From Merluccius polli (Eukaryota > Chordata > Actinopteri > Gadiformes > Merlucciidae): a DNA stretch of 64,000 nucleotides. The DNA is taken from the NCBI GenBank assembly GCA_030340625.1, contig JAOPHQ010003127.1, positions 704,501 through 768,500 on the forward strand, written 5' to 3'. The position numbers and the translations under genes were made by a program. Below, piece after piece: positions 32,985 to 44,430 of the stretch; position 1 is the first letter of the stretch; the number at the start of each line of letters is the position of its first letter. The notes under the pieces were generated by a model. That model ran no database searches. It was given only the letters and a program-made list of their open reading frames with translations, and was not told the origin of the DNA.

Positions 32985-33535
32985 GCTAAAGTGAACATTA
33001 ACATTTTCAGTCTTTATTTAAAAGTAGTCAGAGTTGGGGCAAGCCTTAAATCTTCAGGAAGTTTATTCCAGCTATTTGTTTCTCCAGGGGTGCTTTTTGC
33101 TTACCAGATATTATTTTAACCTTAGCAGGTGCAATGACATCTATAATATTCACAATTTTGGAAATAAAGTTATCTACAAGATCATCAGTAGAACATGGGG
33201 AGGGAGGTGGTAACTTGGAGATGGCGTTTTTAAAGTTTTAGAGAGGCGTTTTAGAGTGCAGTAGAATATTCATTGATATACCATTTTTTGAAAGTATTTG
33301 ATTTGATCTGTATCTCAGGAATAAAGGATATATCAAAGAAAACACAAAAGTGGTCAGACAAGGAAGAATCCATCAAAGAAATATCAGAAACACTGAGACC
33401 CTTTGTTTGTAATCAAGTCCAGGGTGTGCCCCTTACAATGAGTAACCCCTTTCACGTGTTGAGAGAGATGAAGCATCTGGTGCTTGTTCAGTTTTTTTCT
33501 TTAGAACTGTCCTCTTGTCAAACTTCGGGACACTG
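32985..33535 (-). pseudogene. LINE ORF2 endonuclease fragment
   Basis: Read on the minus strand, the translation gives QHVKGVTHCKGHTLDLITNK followed, after stops, by a segment ending in a SDHF-like position. This is the C-terminal endonuclease region (..GHTLDLI....SDH) of CR1/L2-group LINE proteins. It is full of stops and frameshifts. Its upstream part may continue beyond the solo LTR at 33610-34340. Confidence 0.6.
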
Positions 33536-33609
33536 AAACTTTCATCATCATTCAGCTGTGTCTGTGTCTGAGCTAACTCACCGTCCAAGGATGCCATCGG
33601 GACTGTACC

Positions 33610-34340
33610 TGTCACACCGCGGTGAGGGATGTCCTGTCTTGGTTTTTTTTGTCTTGTGAATTACATGTTTTATTTTGAAAGGTAACTCTCCTCTCGTTTC
33701 AGGTCACTTGCCCTTCCTCTTGTGTCACCGGTTTGACGTCTCCCCTGATCCCTGATTGTTTCCACCTGTGTCTCCCCTCCTCATGTGTATATAGTCTTTG
33801 TCTTCCCCTGTCCTCGTTGCCAGTATTTCGAGTATTTTGTTCGTTTTGTCGAATACATCCAGCCTCGTTCACAGCCTTGCCTAAGAGCCAAGTTAAGTAT
33901 TGTCAAGTTTTGTTTTCTGATTTAGTTTTCCTGCAGAGTGAAGCAGAGTGATTTTGTGTTCATAGTTTTTTGGTCAGTTCTTTTGTTTGTAAAACTAGTT
34001 AATCTTGTACCGTTTTGTTTTCCTCCGGTTGGAGCGTTTTTTGTTTGTAGATTTTGCAGAGAAGTTAATTTCCTAGTGTGCTTTTCCTCCTTGAGTGATT
34101 TTTTTTTTTTGTTTAAATACATTTTCATAGAAGTATTTATCACTAAGATCAGAGTAGTTCCTTTTCCTCCTTCGGGAGTGGTTTTTGTTCGTGTTTTGTT
34201 ACGTAGAGTGTCCTCCGGACATTTAGATTTTCTCAGCCATTTGCTTTGTCATTCTGTCTGAAGAGAATACTATTCAGAAAATAAAGCCTGTCATTACCGC
34301 TGCCTATCTGCATCTGAGTCCTCCTTTTGCCCAACCTGAC
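33610..34340 (+). mobile_element. Solo LTR (Ty3/Gypsy type), TSD GTACC
   Basis: It begins tgtcacaccgcggtg and ends caacctgaca, flanked by an exact 5-bp duplication gtacc at 33605-33609 and 34341-34345. It holds a TATA-like gtgtatatagtc and an aataaag signal near 34280. The U3/R segment (cctgattgtttccacctgtg, tcgttgccagt) resembles the LTR of the Gypsy element at 47364. No internal region remains, so it arose by LTR-LTR recombination. Confidence 0.88.
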
Positions 34341-34607
34341 AGTACCTTGATCTTAGTTCCTTTTTAATGCAATTATCCTGTTTCAAGTGAAGTTAATGTC
34401 TGTAGCAGTTTCACGCAGTCCTTGGAGTTTTCAGTACTTCTTTTAGTACCCACAAGCGGAGGCATCCTAGTGGTGATGCTAGCAGGCCGCGCTGGTGGTA
34501 GTATTTCTAGGTAGGTAACAAATTGCATGGTCTACAATGGTTGTCGAGTCACTGTTTGCTATTCAGTGAGACATAAAACTAGGAATACATAAAATGAACA
34601 GCGGCCG

Positions 34608-34609
<2 letters not shown>

Positions 34610-34638
<29 letters not shown>
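34610..34638. repeat. 29-nt C run
   Basis: Twenty-nine consecutive C residues followed by seven A, in transposon-like flanks. Confidence 0.95.
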
Positions 34639-34640
<2 letters not shown>

Positions 34641-34649
34641 AAAAAGCGG

Positions 34650-36400
34650 CAAAATAAAGCAAAGGCAGGTAGAACGGACTCCTAACACAACTTTCCTCTG
34701 CGGTAGTCAACCACTACCTCAAGAAACAATCATTTATACAAACAAGGGGACCAGACATCTTAATTAGAGTCAAAGTGTGTTTAGACAGGTGACTTTCTAA
34801 AACAATGACAGATGCAGTGGTTCTAATAGGCGAAGGGAGATGGTTCCAGAGGGTCGTTGCTAGCACCGAGAAGGTATGGCCATCTTTAGTCTTTAATCTG
34901 GCTTTGGGGACAGACGGTAGACCCTGATTAGCTGATTTAAATTACCTCACATTTTGCAATGGTTTTAATAATTCTAAGATATAACGTGGAGCTAGGCCAT
35001 GGATAGCTTTAAAAGGAACTGTAAGGACATTAGAATGGCGTGATCTGGCACCTACCTAGACTTTGTTAACAGCCTAGCAGCTGTGTTTGGACCAGCTGTA
35101 GGCATGCTAAAACAGATTGGGACAGGCATGAAAACAGAATTGCTGTGGAATTTGTGGAAACCTAACTGTCGTATGTTATTTACTTCTACCACCTGTAGGA
35201 GCTGTTTAGAGACCATTTTTTTCCAGAATTTCTGAGATGAATGGCAGCTTGGAGATGGGTTGGTAATTATTTAGAATAGAAAGGTATAGGCCAGTTTTTT
35301 TTTCAACTAGTGGTTGAAAGTAGTCTAGGACACATGGTGAGGGACTCATTGATAATGGAAGGTAAAACGAGAGCCATGGTTGGCAGCACTTCTTCTAAAG
35401 GGCTGGAAGATAGGTACATGCAAGACACCGTGTCAGAAAATGTGTGCAGGGAAATGTGTGCAAATTGTAATAGAAGAGTAGGGCATCCAGCAGTGATGTT
35501 GGTAAAGGAACGGGGGCATAATCTTGGATCGGACATCATATATATTGTCTGTGAGATGAGAAAACATTCAGTCCTCTATACACAAAACGGGGGCAGCAGA
35601 GTAGAGATAGCCAGATTGCAGATGGTCTTAAACAGGAACCTGGGATTGTGTCTATTAGTGGTAATTCAATTGGCAAACTAGGCGGCTCTTGCATCCCTAG
35701 GCCTCTTATTAGTACTCTTATTAAAGTGATGGACAACAGGATCTTAAAACGTAAAATAACATATCACAGAGGGATGTATCCACTACACACCCACCGAATA
35801 TCGAATATCAGGGAAAGTGCAATTTTTTTTTCTTGTGCCCCCCACGCTCCAGCACAAGCGCACGCTCCTGCGCACACACACAACCACTTCACTCCACTCA
35901 ATGGTACACTAAAGCGAGGGACAAGGACACGAGACACAAATAGAAGTGATTTTAGTTTGAGGATATTCGCTTGCAAAAACAAAACAGCTTTTTGAAAAAG
36001 AACAGATTTCTTTCTGATTGGTCTTTTTCTAAAGACTGGACATTGGACAATATTTCACATTATTAGATCGCTGATATTGATATTCAACGCGTTTTTTCCC
36101 TAATATCAAGAAAATATGTGTGAAACCTTGTCCAATGTGTACTCATTAAGAGGACAGGAGGGCCCCAGGCCTTAGCCAAGTCTCTGTAAGGAAAATATGT
36201 CGAGGCCCGGGAGTTCAAATGTGATCGGATCACATTTTGGCTGTTGGAATGGATTCAATTCTGCAAATGGGTAGTTCAAAATCATTGGGATCACTTTGAA
36301 ATCAGATCTGATCAGGAAATCAAATCCTAGCTATAATCTGGATCAAATATTCAAAACACATTGGGATCATTCCCTCTTCCCACACTTTATTATACAATAT
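34650..36400. other. Repeat-derived intergenic DNA
   Basis: The segment at 34680-35110 (ggtctttaatctggctttgg, aacgtggagctaggccatgg) has the form of an abundant fish repeat. The rest shows no protein-like frame. Around 36225-36330 there are paired motifs gatcggatcacattttgg and tgggatcactttgaaatcag that suggest a transposon remnant. Confidence 0.35.
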
Positions 36401-36439
36401 CAGCAGCTCATTTAGTTCCTCTTCGCTAGATGCTTAAAC

Positions 36440-37140
36440 ATGTGGTTTGTTGCCTCATATGTCTCTGCTGTTCTTTTGTCTTGATCATTGTGTCTCTCTA
36501 GGGATCCTTTCAGTTTTAGATTTCACTTCTCATGTTGCATTTACCACTCCTGCTATGAAGGTCAACAGCTTCTTCTGGTCTACCAACATCTTTCTTGCAT
36601 CTAACTGTCCTCCATTTCTTTCTATTTGACCCATTCTACCCTCTCCTTCCTTGTCCTGACCCTTTAAATCGACCATCTTAACTGTTTCTGCATACAACAC
36701 TTTTCCCTTCACCCTTGCTGTGTGGACCTCATGCTTCATATTTTCACATACCCAGTATTCTACACTATGTGAACCACCACGATTACAACCTAGCACACCT
36801 TCTCTTTTCTTTACAATAATAAACAATGTGCCCAAACCTCTGCCATTTGAAACATCTTATTGGCTTTAAAATAAATTCCCTCACACCATACCTCATGAAT
36901 CCAAAATAAAATTCCCTTCGAAGAAGCTTCCCTTCAAACTATCAGCACAGTCCCTGTTTCCTTTCTCTCAGCTCCCCATGTCATTATTTTAGCGCTCTTG
37001 ATTACACTACCTTTTGTCCTGATATTCTCTACAAGCTCTTGCATGCTCACATAAAGTGGCACCATGAAAATCACACCCCTGCAACCTCCACCTCCTTGCT
37101 CTCCTACTTGTACAGTCTTAACTATCTTATTTTTTCGCAA
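36440..37140 (-). pseudogene. LINE ORF1 (Gag-like) remnant
   Basis: Two frames on the minus strand read RKNKIVKTVQVGEQGGGGCR with VSMQELVENIRTKGSVIKSA (37140-36934), then GGSHSVEYWVCENMKHEVHT with MLVDQKKLLTFIAGVVNAT (36835-36530). I recognise this as the nucleic-acid-binding ORF1 protein of fish Tx1/L1-type LINEs, a family with C-terminal zinc knuckles. The middle (about 36840-36930) and the zinc knuckles are lost. Confidence 0.6.
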
Positions 37141-37212
37141 AAATAGTCAACTTATTTGCTTTCTCCATCTGCACTTAATTACTACAGCCTAGTAATTACA
37201 GCCTAGCTTACA

Positions 37213-37400
37213 CCAGGGGTCATCAACTAAATTTGTCCAAGGGCCAGAATTTTTCTCTGCAGACACTGTAAGGGCCAGATGCTCGTGAAAAAAAAAAACA
37301 AGCGCGATCGTAACTAGGGATGGGGATCGTTAATATTTATTGATATCGATACCTTTATCGATACTCCTTATCGATCCGAGTCTTTATCGATACCACTATC
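37213..37400. mobile_element. Two adjacent hAT-type termini
   Basis: At 37213 caggggtcatcaactaaatt begins a CAGGGG-type end followed by gccagatgctcgtg. At 37313 tagggatggggatcgttaat with repeated atcgatac motifs begins a second one. The opposite ends were not located. Confidence 0.45.
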
Positions 37401-38091
37401 GATACTTTTCTATTATTTGGTGGAAAGACGACGCGACAATTTGTTTTCAACAGAACTGGTATTGCTTAACAAGTGAGCATAACAAAAACGTTTCTAGCCT
37501 TCAATAAACATGGCTAATGTAATAGGTCACTTCGAAATGACATACAACTAACAATAGAAAGAATATATCAGCAGCACCAAATGAAAAATAAGTCATAATG
37601 TATATGGGTCACACAAAAGGAAATAAAATATAATCTAATAATTTAACAGGGTTTTTTTTGCAGAAAAATTAACATGTCTGCCTTGTCAGTCATGATCCTC
37701 CAGATTTTTAATATACTATACAACTGTATTACTCATGTTTCTCGCCAAAATCTCAATTTCCCTTTTCTTTACGTTACACTTGAACGCATCATGATAACCT
37801 AATAGTCGTTTTACTGAGCCAACCTGAACACATCATCACGCAGCACGTCTGAATCTTTATTTACTTTTCAATATAACTAGCTTGTATGCTGCCGATTACA
37901 ACACGGATTTCACAATTGGATTACTATTTTTAACTAACGGGACAAGCAGGGGTGGACTGGCCATCGGGCGTACCGGGTGAGCCGATGCACATTTTTGGGC
38001 CGGTCCAGGACTGTCATAATTAGGGTTTTAATAATCGTATTTAACCGTATAACTGCACACAACTTTATTTAAAAGCAATCAAATGTAAAAC

Positions 38092-38470
38092 ATGTGTGTT
38101 GGTATTTTGGTGTCCGGTGCGTGTGGATGTGCGGCTCCTTCGGCGGAGCGGTTCATGTTAATAGTGGAGTCCGGGAGGGTTCACCTTCACGGCGTAGTTA
38201 CGAGGGATGTGCGACTATCGTCTTAAAAAATACTAAAGTGTTTTTTAAAGTTAGAAAGATATTAGATATTCAACCGATATTCACGCTCCGAATTACAGCG
38301 ATCAGACACGGGGAACTAAAGCCGCGATCACCGGTATGAGTCCCGTGTGTCTAGCGGTGTCTAGCGGTGTCTACCTGCCCCCCCGTCGGTCGTAGGTCCG
38401 GGGTGCCTTACGATCGCGCCCCCCCCCCCCGTGACGCGACTCGAGGGACACACAATTACGTTACAGGACC
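38092..38470. repeat. Inverted second copy of the 1716-3480 transposon family
   Basis: The reverse complement matches 3140-3365. It continues through a ctagcggtgtctacctgcc block equivalent to the minisatellite side at 1760-1798, then into gtcggtcgtaggtccg and ttacgatcgcgc. That last G/C-rich module is also found at 42671-42699 and 43848-43890. This copy lacks the hAT insertion seen at 1799, so it shows the uninterrupted order (gtcccgtgtgtctagcgg). Confidence 0.6.
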
Positions 38471-38761
38471 TACGGTTGACGTTGACTGGCTTACACCAAA
38501 AGATTTTCACAGTCCCAGACTAAAAACTGAAAGTCTTTAGTAAATCTAGGAGTTTTACTGGAGTCACAGCGTGCTCCCGTCATCTCGATCGTTAAGTTTA
38601 AGGTAGTAATCTGCGCTGTTTCAGATCAGTATTTTCCTAGTCTTGGGCTTTGCGATAATATCAAACGCGTTTGATATCGCAAGTCGCAGTGACGTAACAC
38701 AATCAACAACCAATAGATGAGCTCTGACAAAAGCGGAAACAGGAAACCTGGCAGTCAGAAC

Positions 38762-39241
38762 CATAGACATCTTATACATAGACGGAGCATTGGCTGCTGT
38801 GGCGCGAGAAATTCGGCGGCCATCTTGGAGTGGTGATGGGGGAGGGGAGCAGCAGAGATTGACAGTTGACACGTATGGCCAGGAGAAGAAAACATGGATG
38901 CCGAGCTGCTGTTCAGCGTATTCCTGCTCAAATGAGCGGACGGTCGAAAATAGAAATCGCGGGATTACATTTCACAAGTAAGATTTAACATTATACCGTA
39001 CTATTGGTTATATTTTGTGAAAATAATATTACACGCCAAAACATGTGTCCTTTATATGTCCTACACATATGACAAAAAACCGCGTGAAAATCAGTGGTAT
39101 TCAGTGAGGTATGATTAATTATATGCGCTGACGAATGACACTGAGTGGAGCGGATCACCACTCCAAGATGGCGGCCCCATGTCTCGTCAGCGCCAGTAGG
39201 CAGTAGCGCTCGATGCTCCGTCTATGTATAAGATGTCTATG
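38762..39241. mobile_element. hAT-type MITE, TSD GTCAGAAC
   Basis: The terminal inverted repeats are about 27 bp, catagacatcttatacatag at 38762 and its complement ending at 39241. The exact 8-bp duplication gtcagaac lies at 38754-38761 and 39242-39249. Similarity between the halves extends to ccatcttggagtggtga / its complement near 39150-39170. 480 bp, noncoding. Confidence 0.9.
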
Positions 39242-39580
39242 GTCAGAACAAGAAGAACAACAGTTTCTACTAAAGGCATGATGGGAAAAAATTGCATGGT
39301 GGGAAAAAAGAATAAAAGAATCTAGTTGTAGTCTTGTAAATAGTGACCCTGCAAGATTCATAGTCTTTGTAAAATCTCAGTTTGAGACTAGGCTGTGACT
39401 AAAAACTCTCAACACGTGTCTTTAGATGTGAGCACTGAGCAGGTGTGAGCTGATAGTTTTCCAAGAGTCTTTTCCAAATCTTTTCAAAGTCTTCTGATGT
39501 ATGGGTAGCATAAGCTGAAAAATGCAAACAAAAAATTAGTGCATCATCTAAGTATGGTGGTGGTAAAAGTATTGAAACAT

Positions 39581-40260
39581 TAGGGGTGTCCCTGACTAAG
39601 AATTTACATATTCGAATCTGATTCGTCAAGTCTTGCCTATAGTCGACTAATCGTCGAATCATGTTTTTTTCATTTTTTTTGCTCATTGATCCATATTCTC
39701 ATTTGCGACATTGGCTTCCATTTTTTCCACACCAGACTAAAGAGCTGAAACACTCAATTAAACAATTTTGATTACAATTTCGAGGCCGTTCGGCGGCGGT
39801 GTGTTTTGGACTTTCAAAGCCAAACGGTGCGTGTCAAAACAGCCGCCCCTATTATTTTGTATGTACACCCCCACACCGGCGGCGGCCCTGCTACACTTCA
39901 CACCACTGTCCTATTTCACAGCGTCGCTGCGCGTCAAGTGCTGCCGAAAAGGCGCTTTTTTCTTTTCTTTTTTTTTTCTTCTGCTCCGGAGACGACTATA
40001 TTCCTGTTGACGCGCCGCAGCGCGACGCCTCCTATGTGTGATAGGGGCGGCACTTGTGTCATAGACGCGCCGCGGCGCTGCGGCGGAAGTGTGTTTTGCA
40101 CTTCATATTTATACAAAAAAGGCTATATATCATGATTTATTGGGAGAAATAAACTATATGTAAAATCAGAAATTCAGCACGATTCGACTATGAGATTGGC
40201 AGTTGAATCAGGCTCCTTCGATCGAATCGTCGAATAGTCGACTATTCGGGGTCACCCCTA
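39581..40260. mobile_element. hAT-type element, TSD TGAAACAT
   Basis: The ends are taggggtgtccctgacta (39581) and the near-complement tcggggtcacccct a ending at 40260. The exact 8-bp duplication tgaaacat lies at 39573-39580 and 40261-40268. Subterminal motifs tcgactaatcgtcgaatc and cgaatcgtcgaatagtcga mirror each other. The interior is GC-rich, with an inverted gccgccg / cggcggc theme. 680 bp, no gene. Confidence 0.88.
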
Positions 40261-40268
40261 TGAAACAT

Positions 40269-42430
40269 ACTCGAGTTTTGGTAAACAACAACCATAAAAT
40301 TAGTCCAATAGTAAAAAAGTGTCACCCACCAAAAGAAAAACTTAAATTTGAAGTTTTAACATTGATGTGTTATGTGCTTAAGTTCTCAAAAACATGCACT
40401 ACACAGAACCTAAGACTACGGATGGCATGTAAAATGTAACGAGTAATGATCGCTGTCAATTAAAATGTATTAGAGTGAAAAATACAGAATTTCTTTATGT
40501 AGCCATGAAGTTGCTAGTATTATTAATAGTCAGTTAAAGTAAAAAAAAGTGCCCAAAAGATACTTAAGTACAGCAACAAAGTACACTTACTAAAGTAAAA
40601 TACACCACTGATTTTCTTCACCCCGTCCATCTAACCAATGTGTTGAACTCTAGTGGCTTTGGTGCCTCACTTTCCCTGTCCACACAGGGAAGGACAGGGA
40701 AAGTCCTTCCCTATCCATTCCACCTGAACTTTCTGTCCCTTTCTTCCGTTTTTTCCAAACTACCTTCTCTTCTATTTTTACCTGTTCCCACTCACTTCCC
40801 TATTTCTTTCATATCCCTATCTCCTCCTCACTAAACACAATACTATTGCTATCTATCTTACTCTCTGTCCTCTTCCCGCCATTTCATCCAACTATGAAAA
40901 TAACTGCACAAGAGTAGCCTAGTCTTTCAGATAGGGATGAGCGAGTACAGCATTATCTGTATCTGTATCTGTTAACCATATGAATTATCTGTACCTGTAT
41001 CTGTACTCGGAGTGGGCGGGGCCTAACCCGGAAGTGGGCGGGATTTAACCCGGAAGTGGGTCGGGTTGTCTTGAAATGAGCGAGGTTTTAACCGGTATGT
41101 TATTTTAAGCATGCAATTGATGTGGGTTGATCAGAAATTGTTATTTAAAACAGTTAGAGCCAGCTGACGGTTTTTAAAAAAAAGGGAGAGAGAGAGAGTG
41201 TGTGTGTGTGTGTATGTGTGTGTGTAGCTTGATTTCCAATATTTATACCACTACTAGATTTATTTATTCACGAAATACAGCAAGAAAGTGTCGGACACCG
41301 TGTGTGAAGTAAAAAAAACTGGTTAGAGCCAGGCAGCCAGATGACGGTTAAAAAAAGAAAAAGAAAAAAAAATCTCCGACAGGCAGAGACGCAACGCGAG
41401 TCAGCACCATGTCTGAACGAACCCACGTTTACCAGAACTCTACTGGTTCATAAGTAAGTACCAACCTAAGTAATAACAAACCTGAAGCTGAAGAAACCCT
41501 AAACATTAACGGAAAACGACCCGCGAACCTGAGTGACTGAAGGAGAGACAGAGAGCTGTTCTGTGTGTGAGTGATCAGAGCGACACAACAACACATCTGC
41601 ATTGTGTAGGGGAGGGGCGCTGTAGCCTATCACAGAACGCTGACACAGTCAGCTACCCAATGAGGATTTTCATTCAATCCGAGCACAGATATTAGGCTCG
41701 TTCAAGATGAACTGCGCCTCGCCTGGAAGGTGGACGAGACCAAGCGGCAGCAGCAGGGGGCGATGACAAAAAGCTGCAGGCAAGTCGGACAGTTTCCAGC
41801 CGCCGCCAAGGAATAAACAGGAAGTCACAAAAATATTTACATCCTGTTAGATCATCTGTAGGCTCCCTGTAGTTTGTAGAACATGGAGGGCCAATTGCTC
41901 TGTCAGTCAGCATTGCGCTAGCTGTGCTGCGCTTTAAAACCGTACTCCTTAAAACAGAGGTTTTGGAGTTTAAAACGCAGCTGCGCACAAAGTTGAACGC
42001 GATTGCTGTGTAATGACCGACACAGGATCAGCTGATTCCTAGTTAAACTCGGGTTAAACTGCTTGGAAACCGGAAGTACTCTGATTTCTAGTTATACCCC
42101 AGCAGATGCAGTCTTAACTTAATGTTGGATGCATTTTGTGCTATAATTACCAACAAAAACTTAATGGGAATGTAAAGTGAACTTTAATATAATAAAACGC
42201 AAATAATGTTGAAATATATTATGAAATAGTCTAGGCTACTTTTTGTGGAAATCTGAGTCTGGAATCTGAATCTGCCCTCACCTACGTCAATCAATCAATT
42301 ACTTGTCATTGTTTTCTCTTGGTGTGCATGCAAACGTGATTAATTAATTAATTAATTGAAGACAAATTAATATGCGAGTAATTAGGGTAATTCCACGCCT
42401 AGAAATTCTCGGGGAAGGAGAGGGTAGTTA
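40269..42430. other. Transposon-rich DNA, no gene
   Basis: At 40932 atagggatgagcgagtacag begins what looks like a hAT terminus with (tctgta)n and cccggaagtgggcggg repeats. A related pattern (gactcgtattactcgtataa) is found inverted near 45290-45400 and could be its other end. A short tandem (ttaa)n lies near 42337-42356. I see no host exon. Confidence 0.4.
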
Positions 42431-42432
42431 GG

Positions 42433-42645
42433 ATGAACATGTCTCGGATAGAGAACTATAACGAGGAGCAGAAGTTATATTTATTGTACAGCATTCGAGG
42501 TGTTGTGGACACGGTGGAAGAAGCTAGGAAAGACACCACCACCACGCTCCGAAGAAAGTCTGTTTGGGATAGGGTGGCCATTCGTCCGGCTTTAGGCCGG
42601 ACTGTCCAGTTTTTCAAAGCCCCGCATATTTGTCCTCCTTTTTGA
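42433..42645 (+). pseudogene. Myb/SANT-like frame, interrupted
   Basis: The frame reads MNMSRIENYNEEQKLYLLYS then ARKDTTTTLRRKSVWD, with the N-x2-E..L..l spacing and final W of a Myb/SANT-type trihelix, as in the DNA-binding partner protein of Harbinger transposons. The hAT enters right after the Trp-Asp codons, and residues from 42571 on are transposon sequence. Beyond the hAT (from 44000) a few codons continue the helix before a stop. Confidence 0.5.
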
Positions 42646-43991
42646 GACAACCCCGCCGGTCACAGGTCCGCCCGCCGGTCATAGGTCCGTGGTGTGTTAC
42701 GGTCAATATCCACTATAAGCGAATGATCGCGCGCGATTTGCCGCCTCCATTCACTTTCTATGGGACGCGAGCAATTCGCTGCGCAAAGCACGCTGGGATT
42801 GTTTGCGGCGCGGAGCCAGCTGCGGCGCTGCCTGGGGGTCAATATCCACTATAAGCGAATTATCCGCGTGACATCGCGCCGCCTTGAAAACTCGGTCGCT
42901 GGGGGCGTGTTGACTAGTGGATCAATTAGCTCCCGCCCGCATTGTGGTAATGAATCAGAGGGATCAGCGTCACGGCCCACGCCCACGTCCTGTTTGCTGA
43001 ATGGTGACCGCGTGGATTCGCGCCGCTCGTATTTGCATAAAGTTGAAATCTCCCAACTTTATGCAAATTCAGAAGCCGAGCCAGGCAGCGCCGCAGCTGG
43101 CTCCGCGCCGCAAGCAATCCCAGCGTGCTTTGCGCAGCGAATTGCTCGCGTCCCATAGAAAGTGAATGGAGGCGGCAAATCACGCGCGATCATTCGCTTA
43201 TAGTGGATATTGACCGTCAGGGTCAATATCCACTATAAGCGAATTATCCGCGTGACATCGCGCCGCCTTGAAAACTCGGTCGCTGGGGGCGTGTTGACTA
43301 GTGGATCAATTAGCTCCCGCCCGCATTGTGGTAATGAATCAGAGGGATCAACGTCACGGCCCGCGCCCACGTCCTGTTTGCTGAATGGTGACCGCGTGGA
43401 TTCGCGGCGCTCGTATTTGCATAAAGTTGAAATCTCCCAACTTTATGCAAATTTAGAAGCCGATCAGGCAGCGCCGCCGCTGGCTCCGCGCCGCAAACAA
43501 TCCCAGCGTGCTTTGCGTAGCGAATTGCTCGCGTCCCATAGAAAGTGAATGGAGGCGGCAAATCGCGCGCGATCATTCGCTTATAGTGGATATTGACCGT
43601 GGCTTGGCTTGTGAATTTGCATAAAGTTGGGAGATTTCAACTTTATGCAAATACGAGCGGCGCAAATCCACGCGGTCACCATTCAGCAAACAGGACGTGG
43701 GCGCGGGCCGTGACGTTGACCCTTCTGATTCATTACCACAATGCGGGCGGGAGCTAGTTGATCCACTAGTCAACACGCCCCCTGCGACCGAGTCTTCAAG
43801 GCGGCGCGATGTCACGCGGATAATTCGCTTATAGTGGATATTGACCCTTACGATCGCGCGCGCACCCCGCCCGTCGTAGGTCCGCGGTGTGTTACTATTG
43901 GGCCCCCCCCCCCCCCCCCCGTCGGCCGTAGATCCGAGGCGCGCACCCCCCCCCCCTGTCCTCCTTTTCAACAGCTCATAAATGGTCACCC
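42571..43991. mobile_element. hAT-type element with nested MITE cluster, TSD TTTGGGAT
   Basis: The ends are agggtggcca (42571) and tggtcaccc ending at 43991. The exact 8-bp duplication tttgggat lies at 42563-42570 and 43992-43999. Subterminal regions share tgtcctcctttt (42631 and 43969). Between them are G/C-rich ggtcataggtccg modules, poly-C runs, and four copies or half copies of the octamer-hairpin MITE (42700-43848). No transposase. Confidence 0.85.
42700..43848. repeat. Nested cluster of octamer-hairpin MITEs (copies B-E)
   Basis: Left half copy B at 42700-42836 (starts cggtcaatatccactataag); full copy C at 42838-43216 and full copy D at 43220-43599, both in the opposite orientation to B; right half copy E at about 43600-43848, in B orientation. 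B and E together make one complete unit split near its middle (B ends gctgcctgg, E resumes at gcttgtgaatttgcataaag). So two inverted-sense copies in tandem sit inside an older copy. C and D differ at few positions, so they are recent. Terminal repeats are ggtcaatatccactataagc/complement, and the central hairpin is atttgcataaagttg/caactttatgcaaat. Confidence 0.8.
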
Positions 43992-44430
43992 TTTGGGATG
44001 ATCTCTCAAACACATTTAACATGTGACGAATGGATAACTGCACATATGTATCAACAGACTGTAATATCCTCACATAGCTAATAAGGACTATAACATAAAT
44101 ATAAGTTGTATTTACCCAACCTGATCACCAGGTGGCGGCACACATAATACACTGGGGGCGGGCGCTCAACACTAGCCAATCAGAGCATATTATGCGTCAT
44201 AGAGCCTGCCCATAGACTAAAAACAACACATCCGGGGGGGAGACCAGAAACCCCTAGGCAGCGTATCCGGACAGATGCTAAGCTAAGGGGAGCTCCATGC
44301 GCATGACTTTACTATACTTCTCCATTGTTACGTAGATTAATATAACTAAAGCTAAACAAATAAAGTGAGTTAAAGCGATCCTGTTTCGGCAGCCTTCTTC
44401 CTCAAGAACACACCACAAACAGTAGATTTC

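Larger units (their letters stand above)
42390..44430 (+). mobile_element. Harbinger-like remnant split by a hAT
   Basis: The left part carries a Myb/SANT-like frame (42433-42570). After the hAT insertion (42571-43991) the same element appears to resume, and its far part (44107-44430) is matched in reverse complement by the short insertion at 63388-63767, which is flanked by a 3-bp duplication. A 3-bp duplication plus a Myb-like gene is the PIF/Harbinger pattern. The catalytic transposase is absent. The ends of this copy are approximate. Confidence 0.45.

Noticed and set aside
33610..34340. Frames inside the solo LTR
   Set aside because: Pyrimidine-rich LTR sequence; exact TSD and TG..CA ends explain the region fully.
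40203..40439. Small frame spanning a hAT end
   Set aside because: It crosses the element boundary and target duplication; no protein similarity.
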